Source: Albifimbria verrucaria
Lineage: Eukaryota; Ascomycota; Sordariomycetes; Hypocreales; Stachybotryaceae
Assembly: GCA_020081605.1 (NCBI GenBank)
Contig: JAHREC010000049.1
Location: 2,418,001 to 2,482,000, forward strand
Direction: 5' to 3'
Length of the DNA: 64,000 nucleotides
The notes beneath the pieces are model-generated. The model was not told the origin of the DNA, did not search any database, and saw only the letters and a program-made list of their open reading frames with translations. Of this stretch, positions 1-10,643 are shown one piece after another. Made by a program: the position numbers and the translations under genes. Position 1 is the stretch's first letter. Each line of letters starts with the position of its first letter.

Positions 1-16
1 AACTGATCCTTAACAG

Positions 17-622
17 GCCGCCTGGTCAGGCAAGACGATCAAGTATATCGATGATCATATGCAACCCTCGCTTGAGCAGCGCCCTAACCTCATCCTCCTC
101 CATGCGGGGACAAATGACATGAACCCGAACAGGGCAGTCTCTACAGAGGGTAATGACCCGGTTGAGGCCGCCCAACGGCTTGGGACTTTGATCGACCACA
201 TAATTGAAGCTTGTCCTGATGCGGTGATCCTGGTCGCGGTGATCATAGGCACCTGTGATCCTCAACAGTCACCTGCAACAGAAAAGTTCCAGGCATTGAT
301 CCCCGATGTTGTGGAAAGCCGGCTTGCTGCAGGTCACCGAGTCCTCACTGCGGACTTTACTAGCTTCCCGATGGCCGACTTGCGCGACTGCATTCACCCG
401 ACAAACGATGGCTATCGGAAGCTTGGCGATTATTGGTTTGATACGATTGCTTCGATGCCAGGCAACTGGCTAACAATGCCTCTGGGGCCCGACCCCGAGC
501 GACCCCGGAGCCCGAAAGTGGCTCCACGACACTACGGATGGGTCATGGTTCCACGACACATAAAGTGTGCCTCATGGCCTCGTTGTGGTTCGGCCACCAG
601 ATTTTTCGCACATTTCTTGTGA
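17..622 (+). CDS. SGNH/GDSL-type esterase, 3' exon (5' end outside window)
   Basis: Probable SGNH-fold serine esterase (GDSL lipase or carbohydrate-esterase-3-like), likely acting on acyl or acetyl esters. The frame is open from an intron acceptor (CTGAT, then TTAACAG) ending near position 16; a first methionine inside the frame is at 59 but is unlikely to be the true start. Visible motifs are the block III Gly-x-Asn signature in LLHAGTNDMN and the block V catalytic Asp/His pair in DCIHPTNDGY. Block I with the catalytic serine must lie in upstream exon(s) outside the window, so secretion cannot be judged. After the W-F-D-T-I-A helix the tail (about 55 residues, Pro/Arg-rich, ending TRFFAHFL) is not typical of the family and may be altered by an unseen intron or frame error. 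The fold is fairly certain; the substrate is unknown. Confidence 0.72.
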   Translation, partial: AAWSGKTIKYIDDHMQPSLEQRPNLILLHAGTNDMNPNRAVSTEGNDPVEAAQRLGTLIDHIIEACPDAVILVAVIIGTCDPQQSPATEKFQALIPDVVESRLAAGHRVLTADFTSFPMADLRDCIHPTNDGYRKLGDYWFDTIASMPGNWLTMPLGPDPERPRSPKVAPRHYGWVMVPRHIKCASWPRCGSATRFFAHFL

Positions 623-2680
623 TTTTTGATTAAATCAGGTGCATCAAGCATGGAGTTCCGGCGGCATTTTTCTGGTGGTTCTTTACAAGCCTCATTATGC
701 ATTTGTTTCTGATAGATCGACGAAGTCCCGATAGGATACCCCATGCATCATCAAGAATTTTTCAAGCATCGAAAATCATGAATGCGAGCATAACCATAAT
801 TACCGTAGCTGCCGCGTGTGGTCCGTGCCACCATGCTGTTTTTGGAACAGTGATTTGGACCACTAATGGCCTCAACCCAAGCAGAATTAATTGTACAGTA
901 GGTCAGGGTGGATAAGGGTACGGGATATTGGAACGGTACTCGGAACGAGTAATCGATGCGCTCGTACTCGAGCTTTGTGCCGTATAGCTGCGCGGAAACA
1001 TGTGCTCTTGGCGTTTAACATGAGCATTTTCCGTTTTCTCCATGCCGTCTTTTCCGTACCCCGGTGTCTTGCACTGAGTGCGGACGGACACACACCGTCA
1101 TTGATGAAGCCTTAAGACAATTGAGTCGCCTTTGGTGATGTAACCTCTTCCGCATGAGGGACTTCGTCTGAACTTCATTTCGCGGGCGGTGGGCCAGCGG
1201 ACTGATCTTCGGTGCCTGGCATCGTGGTTGATGCGAACAGTGGAGATTGACTACCCGCCACGAGTTGATGCTCATCCCAATCTAACGGATAGGCTGGGAG
1301 GATCAAAGCGTCGCAAGTGGCGTGGAGATGGGATGGCGTGGAGTCAGCGCATCAAGGTTGTTAGTGCTCTTCAGGAACAGGGGCACGAGGCACCGTATCC
1401 AGGGGCTGTGAGTGAGACATCCCCTTCGTGCTGCCTCCCCAACGTCTGAGCCTGGCCGCGAAGGGCCTTCTTCACGACGATCCGCAACGATGACGATGCA
1501 GATATGCATTTGAGGAATTGTGAAGGGAGGCGGTTGTTTGACTTGACTAGGAGCGGGCAGCTGATCTGGAGGCAGAGGTGCGAAATTTCTACTATGTACA
1601 GCCTCCTGTGTTTAATGCAGTCATTCGCATAGCGACCCAAGGCACTACTGCAAGGTACCTGCTTGAAGTCCCTCAAAATATGCAAGCCCGAGGTTGCAAG
1701 CGGTACTGCAATAAGCGGGGCCGTCACAGGAGACCTACAATGGTACCAACTGGATGGTAATCCGTACAGCGCATGTACTCACCACAGGCGGCAACCCAAA
1801 GAGGCCTCAACATAGGGCCACTTATAGCACGGTTTTCCCCCTGTTTATTATATGCAAACCCTTTTACGAAGTCGCCCGAAGCTGCGGACGCTCAAGAATC
1901 TATTTATTCATGGTTAGTAAACGTGGTTCGATCGATCACGTACGCAGGCGTTTCACCCATTCGTGCAAAGCCTGCGTTCCTGATTCCTTCATGGAGGTAC
2001 CGGCCTGCCTGCTGCATGTACTGTACCCGCTTCCACAAGCAGGCTGTTTCAGAATGAGTCGGCCGAGCTAGGTTGAGCAGCAGCCACCCTTTCGTGGGCA
2101 GCAAGCCACCACGGATAATGCGCAATGACCCGCCACTAAAAAACCACTTGGCAGCCGAAGTACCCGCTACTTGGCTGTCCACGAGGAGCATTGGCATTTG
2201 AGGGAGCGGTACATCCTGTCTCACCTCTCCGCAGCACTGCGCCAGGTCCAAGTACCTACTCGCATGGGCCCGGCTCGATCGGTAGAGGTACCTCCGCTAT
2301 GGAAAGACCCTCATCAGGCAGTGAGGTAATCTGCCCTGTCCGTAAGCTGGAAACCGGTTCTTTGAAATGGGATTGACGACAGCCCATGTCCTGCCTCGTC
2401 CAAGCCAACATCTGTCCAGCACCCCAAATCTGCCATTTACCAAGATGGATTAGCAGCGAAAAAGGCCAAGACCAGTCGCCTCCTCTTCGTCTGTCGCATG
2501 TTTTCTTTTTCCTTCTCTCTCCCATCCATCCAAATATCATTACATCAACATCTGCAGCGTCGCCCACCTGAGGAACCCTCCCGCGCATCCTCCCTCACCT
2601 CAACTGGGCAAGTTTCACATCGCTCACTCACTCGACACTAATAAGGGGCCGTCGCGTCTACCTTGTGTTTCCACACCTCC
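623..2680. other. Intergenic region, no supported gene
   Basis: About 2 kb between the esterase and the next gene. Only short overlapping open frames without recognisable domains are present on both strands. I see no tRNA or transposon feature. Confidence 0.5.
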
Positions 2681-2681
2681 A

Positions 2682-2752
2682 GGTACGGTACGGTACGGTA
2701 CATCCAGCTTGGTCTGGTTTGGTCTGTTCTGGTTCTGGTCTGGTCTGGTCAC
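2682..2752. repeat. Short tandem repeats GGTAC and GGTCT/GGTTCT
   Basis: Three to four copies of GGTAC (about 2682-2700) are followed by an imperfect GGTCT/GGTTT/GGTTCT array (about 2710-2750). They lie about 110-180 bp upstream of the predicted start of the following gene, so they may be part of its promoter or 5' leader. Confidence 0.75.
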
Positions 2753-2863
2753 TGCCCACTTGCATAAGCTGTCACCGTCGCACCTTTTCGTTGCTTCGCA
2801 AGGTTCCCCTTGTTTCGTCTCGCATTACCTTTGATATTCACCTCCGGATGAAGCGTGTTCACC

Positions 2864-4758
2864 ATGTTGCACGTACCAGCTGCCGAGCCCCTAAAAGCGG
2901 GCGATCACGCTTCTCAAAGCTCTCCCAGCTGTTCCAGATCTCACCAAATCCGCCGTGCTTCCTCCACCGCCGCAGCACCTCCCGAGTCTACCTTCGCTGC
3001 CGAAGACACCCACCTCGTTACACAGCAACTCTCCTCTGCCGCCCGTTCCTTTCTCCCCGCCGTTGTCGTCGCCGTCAACAACGAATAGCCTGCCAAGAGC
3101 CATGAGCATCCCTCGCAAGCCAGTGGGCAAGCTGCTGGTGTCAGCACCGCCCCCAGAGCCAACCGAACCGCATTCACCTACCGACTCTATTGCAAGTATT
3201 TTATCAGCATATTCGCGAAGCTCGGGCGAGTCTTTGGTAAGGCTGTCGGATGGATCTGCCAGTATGCGGAGTCGAATGTCACCACGTCACCGACGTCAGA
3301 TGCGCCAACTCTCCCTCAACCATCACACAGAGTGCAGGCCCTCGGGCGCAACCTTTAGCACGCAAAGCAGTGGGCGGAGGTCTTCCCCATCACCACCCAC
3401 TAAGGATGAACGGTTTCAGCCCTTGGTTTCGCCCATGCCCGCCCAAGCGTCAAGTCCTGATATCGGCGCGCCATCGTCGCCCCAACCTCAGATTTGGCGC
3501 CGACGTTCTCGGAGCAGCAGCCGCGGCATGACTGATCTCAAACTCCCTACAGCCACGGTTCCACCGCGGCGACACAACCCAGCGGCCAAATCGCTCATAT
3601 GCAAGCTTCGACAGAGACGCTCAAGGCCGCGCCTCGTAACCCGCAACCACTGAGTGGCGCAAAGGGCTTGCCAGGTCGAAACATCAGACCAAGCGCATCC
3701 GCTGACCCTAAACCAAACGATACGGAAAAGAAACCCGACACCACCACATCCAACGAGAAAGCTCTCCCTCCTCTGGTCCCCAACGTTACTGTGACTACAA
3801 GCGCAAACCCAGGACTTCCCAGTCGACCAAAGCTAAACCGACCACCAACGCCTGAATACCAGAAGGAGGATGTCAAATCGCCTGTTGTCAACACTTACGT
3901 CTCACCAGTCTCACCAGCCTCATCCCCTGAGCCCTCCGGTCGTCTCGCCGAGACCTTGAAGCCCAGCCCACAGACTCCACAAGGTCCATCGTTTCAGAAT
4001 GCAGCAGTTGCCAGCAACGTTAACAAGCCTTTCCTGGAAAAATCCTTGCCTGCAACAAACCCAGACCTACACTCGGCAAGAAGCGTGCCAAACCTGAGAA
4101 ACCAGACGCCGCCTCCTGCCAACGAGCCGTTACCCCGTGATGCTAGTGGTGGAGATCTTGCCATGAATCGAGGGCGCATCATGAACGAGATGCCATCAGA
4201 CCGATTTCGCCATTCCGGAGATTCGATTGGATCTCGCGCTCGCAGCTCGTCAGCAAGGCCCGGACAAAGACGACCTATGGAACAGCCAAGGACAATGGCG
4301 CCGGAATTAGACCCACGCCTCGTGTACTCTGAGGGCCAGGGCTATCTCTACAGAGGTCGAGATGGAACCCTCTACCCTGAGATGAAAGATCTTCGCGAGC
4401 CAGATACACGGGCCTTCCGTTTCCCACACAGGCGCAGCATGTATTGCCCGTTGATACCATCTGCCGGGCTGCTCCGCTGAAGCCGTCGCACTATGACTGC
4501 TTCCAGAATCATCGCTCGATGAACCGCCGGTCTAACAGAAACTGCCCTCTCACCTGCCAAACGTGTGAGAGATCTGATTCAGACGATCGATGGACCTGTA
4601 CCTTCTGTCATCTCCGCATGTGCGAGGCTTGCTTCCGGACATTCAATGACAACCAACGGGATCTGCGGCGCTTGACGAATGCATTGACACGTGAGAACGC
4701 TGTTGACCTTTCGTCTCTCTCGGGGCTTGGATCAGCTCTCGGAATCATCACTGCATAA
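2864..4758 (+). CDS. Conserved Pro/Ser-rich protein with C-terminal CxxC zinc-finger-like domain (frame breaks)
   Basis: I recognise the type as a conserved filamentous-fungal protein of unknown function. The first two thirds are disordered: Pro/Ser/Lys-rich, with the segment SIPRKPVGKLLV near the N-terminus and GLPGRNIRP in the middle. The last about 110 residues contain YRGRDGTLYPEMK, AAPLKPSHYDC and three CxxC pairs (CQTC, CTFC, CEAC), which suggests a small zinc-binding treble. The reading frame steps back one base at about 3545-3550 (C run) and about 4419-4425 (TTTCCC); both steps join segments that read on naturally. The N-terminus is uncertain: the ATG at 2864 opens one frame, but the convincing text begins in another frame by about 2955, which would need two more lost bases. 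Four lost bases would give about 632 residues. Nothing in the sequence shows its cellular location. Confidence 0.6.
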
Positions 4759-5816
4759 AAATATTTTTACCGGAACACTATGAGCTTTTATTCTTGACAT
4801 GTATTAAGCGAATTTGGCCAGTTGACTGGCGGACTGCACTGTATTTCTCACGAATCTTGGAAAAGGCATTTATGGACATATTGTATAGAAGGAATCTTGG
4901 GTTATTTGAAGCTGATGTTAGCATACGAACTTAGAGTTGGCCTTGGCAAGGCGTGTCGCAGGTTCATGGAAGTCTGGGAACTTGCATGAGATACACACTG
5001 GACACAAAGCGGAAATTTAGCATGATGAAACGGCATTAATGTTCTTATTTGGCGCGCTGTTGGGGCTCATGCACTGGTGCATACGGTGTGCCTCTCTGGC
5101 ATAAGGTGCCATGTTCAGCAACTATTTAACTAGGGATCAGGCATCTCTTTGTGTGATGACCGAAATTGAATCAACTGATAAAACAAAACTGCCTACATTG
5201 GAAATGCATTCGTGATGTGGTTGGCGAGTTGAACATCTACCTAGTATGTACCCACCGGCTATATCACAACGCCAATAGTTAGGTAGGTAGTACTTAATGA
5301 TTCTTTGTCCCGCACATGTTGACCGGATAGAGAGAGCACATGAGCAAGTGGTGAGCAAAAAGAGGAACTGTGGTTCGCAAGCCTTGGGTTCTCTCTTAGA
5401 ATACCAGTCGATGAATCTCAGAAGAAAATTCCTAAATGAATACAAAAAAATAAGAATATACTTATATATTTATTCAAGTTATATGCTAGTCTTATCAGGA
5501 TATTATTCTAATATGCATACTTGTTCTCCACCGCCAAGGCCCTCTTTGTTGAAATGTGAATATATATTAACTTCTGGATATAAATATTCATTTCTTGACT
5601 TTCATTCAATAAAAATCACTAACACAGTATCAAGTCTTAACAGTGCGTTAACTTCCAGAAGTTTTTATATCTATGGACTACTGATTCTTGCCGCTACGTA
5701 AGCATAGCATATCTTCGATGCTGTCTTCTTATTTTGCAGTCACTTAGACATCCAAACTGTTCACTTAGAGCAGGTAAGAGCAAGAAACTTCAATCCAATC
5801 CATATTATTCATTAGC
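4759..5816. other. Intergenic, AT-rich stretch
   Basis: No supported gene. About 5420-5700 is markedly AT-rich with many TATA/ATAT words, unlike the flanking coding DNA. It could be a RIP-mutated or otherwise decayed segment, but no ancestral element can be read from it. Confidence 0.5.
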
Positions 5817-7033
5817 TTATGACTTGCTTATAGGGACTCCAGCACTCCAAGCCGGCTTTCCCCATCCCTCTTCCCTGCGTATTTTCATCCTTGTCTCGAA
5901 TACGTCCCTCTCATTGTTCCTCTTCGCATCCATCACAATCTGGGCCCATTTCCTCATCACCAAGGCAGGCCTCTGCAGAACCTGCTGCAGCTGCTCATCG
6001 CTCGTTGCCACCCTTTCAAAAGCGCGCTGCAGTAAATGCCGTCCCACGGCGATATAGGCATTGGTAAAGGTTATAAAAACATCCCAACCTAGCTTCGTAT
6101 CCGGTAGCGGGTTGGGGTAATACGGGTCATTGGCGCAGATGCCGAGGGCTAGCTTACGAATGTCTTCGGCTTCGGTGTCGGTCCAGACCTGCACGCGGTT
6201 GCATTTATCGAAATCAACAAGCCACATTTGTGTGTTAGATGGTAGGCCGTGATTTAGCTCTTGAACCACAGGACTGATGGTCCGGTTACCAAGATGCTCT
6301 CTCTTGTCGTAGGCGTCGAGTGGCACGGTATGTGCTCGAGAAGCTGCGGCCAACTGTGGCTTATGACGACCAGCAATCACAAACTCGACATCAGTCATGT
6401 CGAGTTGTGCTTCCCAGTGACCAATAGCTAGGCCAAGTGCAACCTGTCTAGCAATGGCATGGCAATCCATGCCCATCTTCTGCAGGTCGTCAAGATAGGC
6501 AGGAAAGTTACGCAGTGACTCTTTTGCTCGTTATTCAACCTCTTCCGCCCCTTAGCCTCGTAGTAGGCCCATCGCTCTTGTAGATATGGCCGTATCATGC
6601 AATCCCTGTTCTCTATATCGTCGAGTGCCATCTGCTGTCTGGCGCAGGGCCAGAATCGGTGGATAAGGATTTCTTGAAGAGGCCGGGGCACAGGCGGGAT
6701 GCGTTCAAACAGGAATACCCCGTTTGGCACATTATCGCCATTCGTGGATGGAAAGCGGTCCTTGTTCGCAATCCACCAAGGGTCTTTGGCCGAGGGCTTT
6801 TGCATCCCATGGCTCGACTGGTACCAAGGTATTCGGGGAGCCGGCTCGGGGAACGTATAGTTGAGAGTTGGAGCTGCAGTTGTTAAGGCGAAGCCGGCGG
6901 CTAGAGCCGTGTTCAAACTCAACTGCTAATGTGTCACTGTTCTTGAACGTCTTCTTAACAGCAGTGTCAGATTCATCTGTAGCAAATACGACGCCGAAGG
7001 TGCCCTGCCAATCACTTTGTAAAGCTGTGCCAT
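5817..7033 (-). CDS. DUF3669-type protein with kinase-like motifs (frame breaks)
   Basis: Fungal DUF3669-family protein, function unknown. Seen in order: a glycine-rich loop (V-I-G-Q-G-T-F-G-V-V once one base is restored near 7015), an AVKK strand, the segment FERIPPVPRPLQEILIH, a HGLPSN turn, then MWLVDFDKC and ANDPYYPNP, which is the usual DUF3669 end block. The frame breaks at about 7015 (CC/GG), about 6912 (one extra or two lost bases) and about 6525 (A run); with these counted the length is divisible by three, giving about 405 residues. The ATG at 7033 is the first in frame, but a good 3' splice site (GCTAAC then CAACTAG, ending near 7109) lies just upstream, so a 5' exon may be missing. 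It is flanked by AT-rich DNA on both sides, unlike the housekeeping genes. Family assignment is from recognition of the end block, not a search. Confidence 0.62.
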
Positions 7034-7109
7034 CGTTTGGGGTATGCCTTGCCTGTGTTCCCTAGTTCTGGTGAAAGGATGTAAGTCATTCCAGGTTACT
7101 TTCGAGGCC

Positions 7110-7954
7110 TAGTTGCGATATGTTAGCACCTGGGTAGTTCAAGGACATAAATAGCAAGGTAAGCAAGGTAGGTACAATATGTTGATAGCGACTAAAACCC
7201 TCCGGGTGGCTCTCTTGAGTTTTTATCTAGAAGTTAACGTTGCAGGTCTGCATTGTGCCTCAAAGAAGCCTGCTGACTACAAAACTGAGAAATGGGTCTA
7301 TTCGTCTAGCATTTGAGTATCGCATTGTAAACGTCGTTTATCCTTCTGTGATGAGTGATGTGAAGTTCTATGGATATCCATATCTTATAAGTCATATCGC
7401 TGCGGTTCGATATAACATCAAGCTGATCATGCTTCACAGGACTAAGATTTCAGCTCATCATGATCTCAAGATCACTATAATAAGTTGCTTTCTGGCTTTG
7501 TTACAATAATAGTATTAAGATAAAAGGAGGAAATGGGATTCATCTTAGTATTCACCTACAAGACAGCTCTGCATAACTACTTCTGCATCCACGATCTACT
7601 ATTGACCGTTGATGGGCTGTGGTGTACTTACCCCAGGCACTGGGCGCACAGTACTAACCACGATGCGCCACAGGACTGATCCGTGCGGAAACACTTTCAT
7701 TCATTGAAGTTATGTATGTACAGTAGCAACACAAAAGGTGGATGCCACTGTCCAGTACAGTACATAGTAACAGGTGCTCATAGGGCTGCTTCGAAGGTGG
7801 ATCCTCGGTGCATAGAGGCATGTACCTGGGTACCTCAATCGAGCGAGCGCCTGCATACAACCGTGCCAGGTACTGGAGCAACGCTATCAACGCTATCCTC
7901 GAGCTCGTCCGTGCTCAGTGTAAACACTTGGGACGATTCACTATCCACGAGACC
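7110..7954. other. Intergenic, AT-rich then GTAC-rich
   Basis: Separates the divergent DUF3669 gene and the coiled-coil gene. The left part (about 7130-7540) is AT-rich. CAGTACAGTAC occurs at about 7753-7763. No coding sequence is supported. Confidence 0.45.
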
Positions 7955-9342
7955 ATGTCTTCGCTGCAGCGCTCACGCTCGCTGCGCAAACCCTCCGCTA
8001 TATCGACAGATGCGCAATGTCAGGACTCAAATCCCAATGGGACGGCCGGCTCTCCTAGCAGACTACCCGTCAAGCCGCTGCAGCGGACCGTCACCTCGAC
8101 TGTCAATACGAATGGCAACCCAACCGCCTTGAGGAGCGGCAGAGTGGCCTCGAGCTCCTTGCAGCGTTCCGCATCGACGAGAACGACTAGGACAGTCCCG
8201 GAGCCGGTCAAGAAAGAGACATCGCGGTATCCTCCATCTACGACGACAACGAGAACGGCGGTGACGAGTCGTCCAACTTCTGCGGGAAGTACTACATCGC
8301 AGGTGAAGCGCACCGCCACCCACACACGTGCTAAGAGCACAACAACGAGCGTCAATGCCGCAGCGGTTGTGCGTCCACCATCGCAGGGCAAGTCCACACC
8401 GACAGCGCCAGTTACTCGAAGTCTGCACCGCAGGAACCAATCCGTCGACCAAGCAGCACCGCCAGCGCAGCAGACCCCTCCACGCCCTACTGCCCACGCG
8501 CAACCTCGACTCCGGCCGGCTTTCTCGACCCTCCAGCAGCACTATTCTCCCGCGAAGACATTGGCACCGAAACCCTGACGTCGACGTTCTTAGCGCCGCC
8601 CTCGCCCTCGAAGCTCCCGGCCAACGTGGCCGCGTCGGCCGAGACCAGCAGGTTGCAAATCGAGCTACTTCAGCTGCACCTCCTAGATAGAGACTCTGCG
8701 GCCGTGGAAGCACAGTGGCATGCTAGCGCCAAGGAGAAGCTAGCCCGGCGGTTCGCAAAGCTAGCCTCTGCTACGAGGGAGCTAGGCGAGCAGGAGCGGG
8801 CACTGGAAGAGGCTGAGAATATCCTGGCGCTGAGGCAGTGGGAGCGACAAGGTGGCTTGGATGAGACAATACAGGCTCTTGATGCCGTCTCCACCGGTGT
8901 GTGGGCTTTGAGCGAGCCAGGCGGTCGGTATGCTCGAATAGTTAGGCGCTTTGAGCGGTGGTTGAACCGGGTTAGTGAGATTGAGGAAGCCAGAAGGAAT
9001 GGCGAGGCTCATTTACAAAACCCAGATGGGCTATTTGTTGGGGAGTTGGACATTTCATGGAAAGAAGAATGCGCTGGGGTTGTCCGCAGACTAGACACTT
9101 GGCAGAGACAACTTCAAGACATTCAGCGTGGTCACAGCCATGACGGCAAGGAAACGTCTAGCATGGCCCGCATGATGGAGGGTTCACGGGCTCTTGTGGA
9201 TGGGATGCTTGCAGAGCTACGTCTGATGGGAAATATTGAGCAGGAGGCTCTGGCACGGGAGAACGAGTGGATCGAGAGAATGGTCAGGGACGACGAAGGC
9301 GATGGCAAGGCCGGAGCGGGTGCTATCTGGAGGGTTGTATGA
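7955..9342 (+). CDS. Basic Ser/Thr-rich N-terminus plus coiled-coil protein (frame break)
   Basis: Conserved-looking fungal protein of unknown function, about 462 residues. The ATG at 7955 starts the run MSSLQRSRSLRKPSA. Residues 1 to about 205 are low-complexity, rich in Ser, Thr, Arg and Pro with many SR/TR pairs. The rest is alpha-helical with heptad-like coiled coil (for example SRLQIELLQLHLLDRD, then ALEEAENILALRQWERQ). A single frame break lies in the CCC at 8573-8575; restoring one C joins the two halves and makes the length divisible by three. A basic disordered N-terminus followed by helices resembles microtubule-associated proteins such as the augmin subunit HAUS8/Hice1. That is an analogy of layout only; no specific motif proves it. 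Confidence 0.6.
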
Positions 9343-9762
9343 TTCTTTGTTTACAACTAAACATGAGCAGGCTACTGCGCCAAACTATCGGCTGGATCCC
9401 GAGGAAGCTCTGTAAAGTGCTCCACGGCACGTCCACTAGACTTCCGTCGAGACTCCCAGAAAAGGGCGCTCTAGTTAAAAACGAAAGGGCAACGAGAAAC
9501 GAGAGATGATACCCCAGCTTTGGATAGCGAACCTCCTCTTTAGAAGCCATTCATAGAAGCACCCAGACATATAATTTTTTTCTTCCGTTTTGAAAAATGA
9601 AAAATAAAGGAAAAGCCTCCTGGCGATGTGCCCGTCTAGCTCTTTGAATCGCGAATGGGTATCCATACCTTCCACCTGTGATGCGTAAAGCCTCTGCATC
9701 TGCCGACAGTGGAAAGTGCGTGTAATGGTCTATATTGGTAAGGCTTGGAGCAGCGCTGACGA

Positions 9763-10643
9763 CTACAACACGCCAGCGCTACTTCTTGACCTGGTGTTCT
9801 GAGCCGTCAGGTCTGTCGTCGTTCTTTTTCTTTTTCTCATGGTCTCTTGTGAATGCCGGAGCTCACAGGAAGGCCCTACGGGGAAGCTAACACCCTCTAC
9901 GGCGGGCTCGTCGACGAACCAGCTGCAGCGGTCACCGGCAGCTTCGTTGACCAGAGTGCAAGGCAGGCCATCGTTCACGTCGAAGATCTGCTTCATGATT
10001 TCCTTCTTACCGCCACCGGTGGCTACGAAAGCGACGCGGACGGCATGCGTGACGACGGGCAGAGTCAGGGTGATGCGCTTGGGGGAGGCTTGGGCGAGTC
10101 CTCAATGGGGGCGACCCAAGCGCTGGTCTCGCGCAGCAGGGCGTGACCGGGGAACAGCGAGCAGGTGTGACCATCGGGGCCGCAGCCGAGTAGGAGGAGG
10201 TCGAAGATGGGCAGACGAACGGAGTCGCGGCTGGCGAAGCTGGCGACTAGGACCTGCTCGTATTGGTCGGCGAGCTCCTGGACATCTTCCAGGTGGGCGG
10301 GGTCGATGGCGTGAACGGCGGGCTTCTGGTCTTCGGGGATCTTGTCCAGCAGCTCTGACTTGAGGAGGGCGTAATTGGAGTCGGCGTGGTCGAGGGGCAC
10401 GGCGCGCTCATCGGCGAAGAAGATCTCCCACTTTTTGAACTCGACGACGTCGTCGGGGCCGGAAGACAGGGCCAGCAGGGCGGCGGCGAGCGTCTTGGGG
10501 AGAGAACCACCGGAGACGGCGACCTTGAAGGTGCCGTGGCGGGCGAGGCCGGCGTTCTGGCTCTGGATCACATAGGCGCGCAGAGCAGGCGCGAGGGCGT
10601 CGACGCCGGGGAAGGCGTAGAGGTTGGGCTGTGTCTTGGGCAT
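9763..10643 (-). CDS. 6-phosphogluconolactonase (frame break)
   Basis: Hydrolyses 6-phosphogluconolactone to 6-phosphogluconate, the second step of the oxidative pentose phosphate pathway, in the cytosol. Family motifs are all present: AVSGGSLPKTLAAALL, FFADERAVPLDHADSNY, LLGCGPDGHTCSLFPGH and RVAFVATGGGKKE. The ATG at 10643 (MPKTQPNLYAF) is chosen because the family begins here; upstream in-frame residues look like translated 5' leader. The frame breaks in the five-G run at 10081-10085 (C run on the coding strand). The literal frame ends at 9763 (293 residues), but the last 33 residues look foreign. One more lost C at about 9891-9894 would end the protein at a TGA at 9863-9865 with about 260 residues, the normal length for the family, so the true end is probably 9863. 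Confidence 0.93.

Noticed and set aside
3500..4480. Programmed ribosomal frameshift in the zinc-finger-like gene
   Set aside because: No slippery heptamer is present, and the same type of break occurs in almost every gene, which points to consensus errors.
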